Source: Bacteroidia bacterium (GTDB lineage: Bacteria > Bacteroidota > Bacteroidia > Bacteroidales > VadinHA17). Taken from it: a stretch of 59,072 bases of DNA. The position numbers and the translations under genes were made by a program. The stretch is taken from contig JAPLED010000111.1 of assembly GCA_026391475.1 (NCBI GenBank), positions 1 through 59,072 of the forward strand, in the 5' to 3' direction. The notes below the pieces were generated by a model, which had not been told where the DNA came from, did not search any database, and was given only the letters and a program-made list of their open reading frames with translations. Shown piece after piece: positions 58,580 to 59,072 of the stretch (the stretch's first letter is position 1; each line of letters begins with the position of its first letter).

Positions 58580-59072
58580 AGGTGAGCGATAAAAGACTGC
58601 TCAAAAGATGTGGAAACGGAAAAGGTTACTTAAATGAAGCAAGATCCGTTTCGGTCAGACCCTCGGGTCTGCGCATCAGGCGAGCCGAAACCTGGACTAA
58701 AAGGACTTCGCGTCCCGGATGTTCAGTAAGTCAACGAAAACCGGAAACGTTCTTTCAGCGATTGAGTCACAGGGCTTCAGAATATGAAGGGCTTCGGCCC
58801 CGGGTTAACTGAAACTGATGTCATATCCTTCGGGAAATGTGCAACAGAGCCTGAAAGACAATTCGTCCCGGAAGTCCGCCTTAAAACGGACAAAAGGACA
58901 GCCGGAAGGTTCTGCTGTAACAGGCAAAACCCGAAAGCCATGGGTTGCATAAACAGATCTTGTATCCGATTAAGCAGCCGGTCAGAATAACAGTAATCTG
59001 ACATCGTTAGCAGCCTCGGCTGAAAACGATGAGTGGGAACTAATCCTAGCGAATAGTTCCCATTATTGTTTT
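58580..59072 (+). ncRNA. Large structured non-coding RNA, family not recognised
   Basis: About 490 nt with its own promoter and terminator. No frame gives a believable protein. Helices seen by eye: 58583-58587/58599-58603; 58613-58620/58645-58652 (8 bp); 58656-58661/58666-58671 (CUCG loop); 58703-58706/58712-58715; long-range 58721-58727/58808-58815; 58775-58779/58785-58789; 58789-58792/58797-58800 (UUCG); 58822-58828/58833-58839 (UUCG, one mismatch); 58874-58878/58887-58891 inside 58865-58868/58896-58899; 58928-58932/58942-58946; 58981-58986/58997-59002; 59002-59008/59025-59031 with inner CAGC/GCTG. It lacks the GAGGAAAGUCC of RNase P, a tRNA-like end (tmRNA) and SRP signatures. It may belong to a described class that I cannot name. 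Confidence 0.7.
59034..59072 (+). terminator. Terminator of the structured RNA
   Basis: TGGGAACTA (59034-59042) pairs perfectly with TAGTTCCCA (59054-59062), with an 11-nt loop, followed by TTATTGTTTT up to the window end. Confidence 0.8.

Noticed and set aside
58492-58812. Open frame that could encode a 106-residue protein
   Set aside because: After a short hydrophobic start it runs through the hairpins and is rich in Arg/Ser/Gly without family pattern. The promoter, helices and terminator explain the region as RNA.
58784-59004. Overlapping open frames on both strands at the window end
   Set aside because: They lie inside the structured RNA, have no recognisable protein pattern, and arise from few stops in GC-rich hairpins.
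58580-59072. Identification as RNase P RNA, tmRNA, SRP RNA or a group II intron
   Set aside because: None of the fixed motifs I know (GAGGAAAGUCC, tRNA-like end with tag reading frame, SRP apical loop, domain V hairpin) is present. I prefer to leave it unassigned.

Overview
The window looks like a chromosomal segment of a Bacteroidetes bacterium, most likely order Bacteroidales. The evidence is four-fold. Several genes are preceded by the Bacteroidetes-type promoter (TTTG or ATTG, 19-21 nt, then TAnnTTTG). One secreted protein ends in a type B gliding/T9SS sorting domain. The str, S10, spc and alpha ribosomal clusters are fused without tuf. A divergent EF-G paralogue of the Bacteroides EF-G2 kind sits beside them.

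Region by region: 1-9100 is an accessory stretch. It holds the edge of an IS200/IS605-type transposase, a NicO-like metal transporter, two facing 7-bp tandem arrays, a Kup potassium transporter, a GNAT protein, the wreck of an arabinan-degradation locus (a GH51 arabinofuranosidase with its centre deleted and a 39-codon GH43 stump), a DedA protein, a pirin and a tocopherol-cyclase-like protein. 9192-16760 holds a secreted esterase and a complete trpEGDCFBA operon on the minus strand. The operon is headed by a 19-residue leader peptide with three consecutive Trp codons and a strong intrinsic terminator, i.e. an attenuator. 16832-18250 has a small lipoprotein, an O6-alkylguanine DNA methyltransferase and a conserved hypothetical protein. 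18287-22133 is a TPP-riboswitch thiamine-salvage operon (TonB receptor, PnuT-like transporter, thiamine pyrophosphokinase). 22128-23988 is a divergent pair: a membrane-bound LuxR-type regulator and a membrane protein, with a striking repeated/inverted operator-like element between them.

24034-29779 has a UvrD/PcrA helicase, L-rhamnose mutarotase, a T9SS type B secreted protein, and a RidA plus D-threonine-aldolase-like pair. 29952-36655 is an efflux operon: TetR regulator, TolC-like channel, membrane-fusion lipoprotein, RND pump and a small PII-like protein. 36748-38904 is the EF-G paralogue, whose G-domain has lost the catalytic switch II His and the NKxD motif. From the rpsL promoter at 39245 to 57066 runs an uninterrupted ribosomal cluster: rpsL-rpsG-fusA, the S10, spc and alpha genes, secY, map, infA and rpoA. 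It includes rpmD and rpmJ, which are easily missed because they are short. It is closed by a terminator and followed by eno.

The last ~500 bases (about 58580-59072) contain no believable protein. They have a consensus promoter, a dense series of GC-rich hairpins with UUCG/CUCG loops, and a terminal hairpin with a U-rich tail. I read this as a large structured non-coding RNA gene that I cannot assign to a known family. It is the most interesting item in the window. All conclusions come from reading the sequence by eye; no database search or folding program was run.
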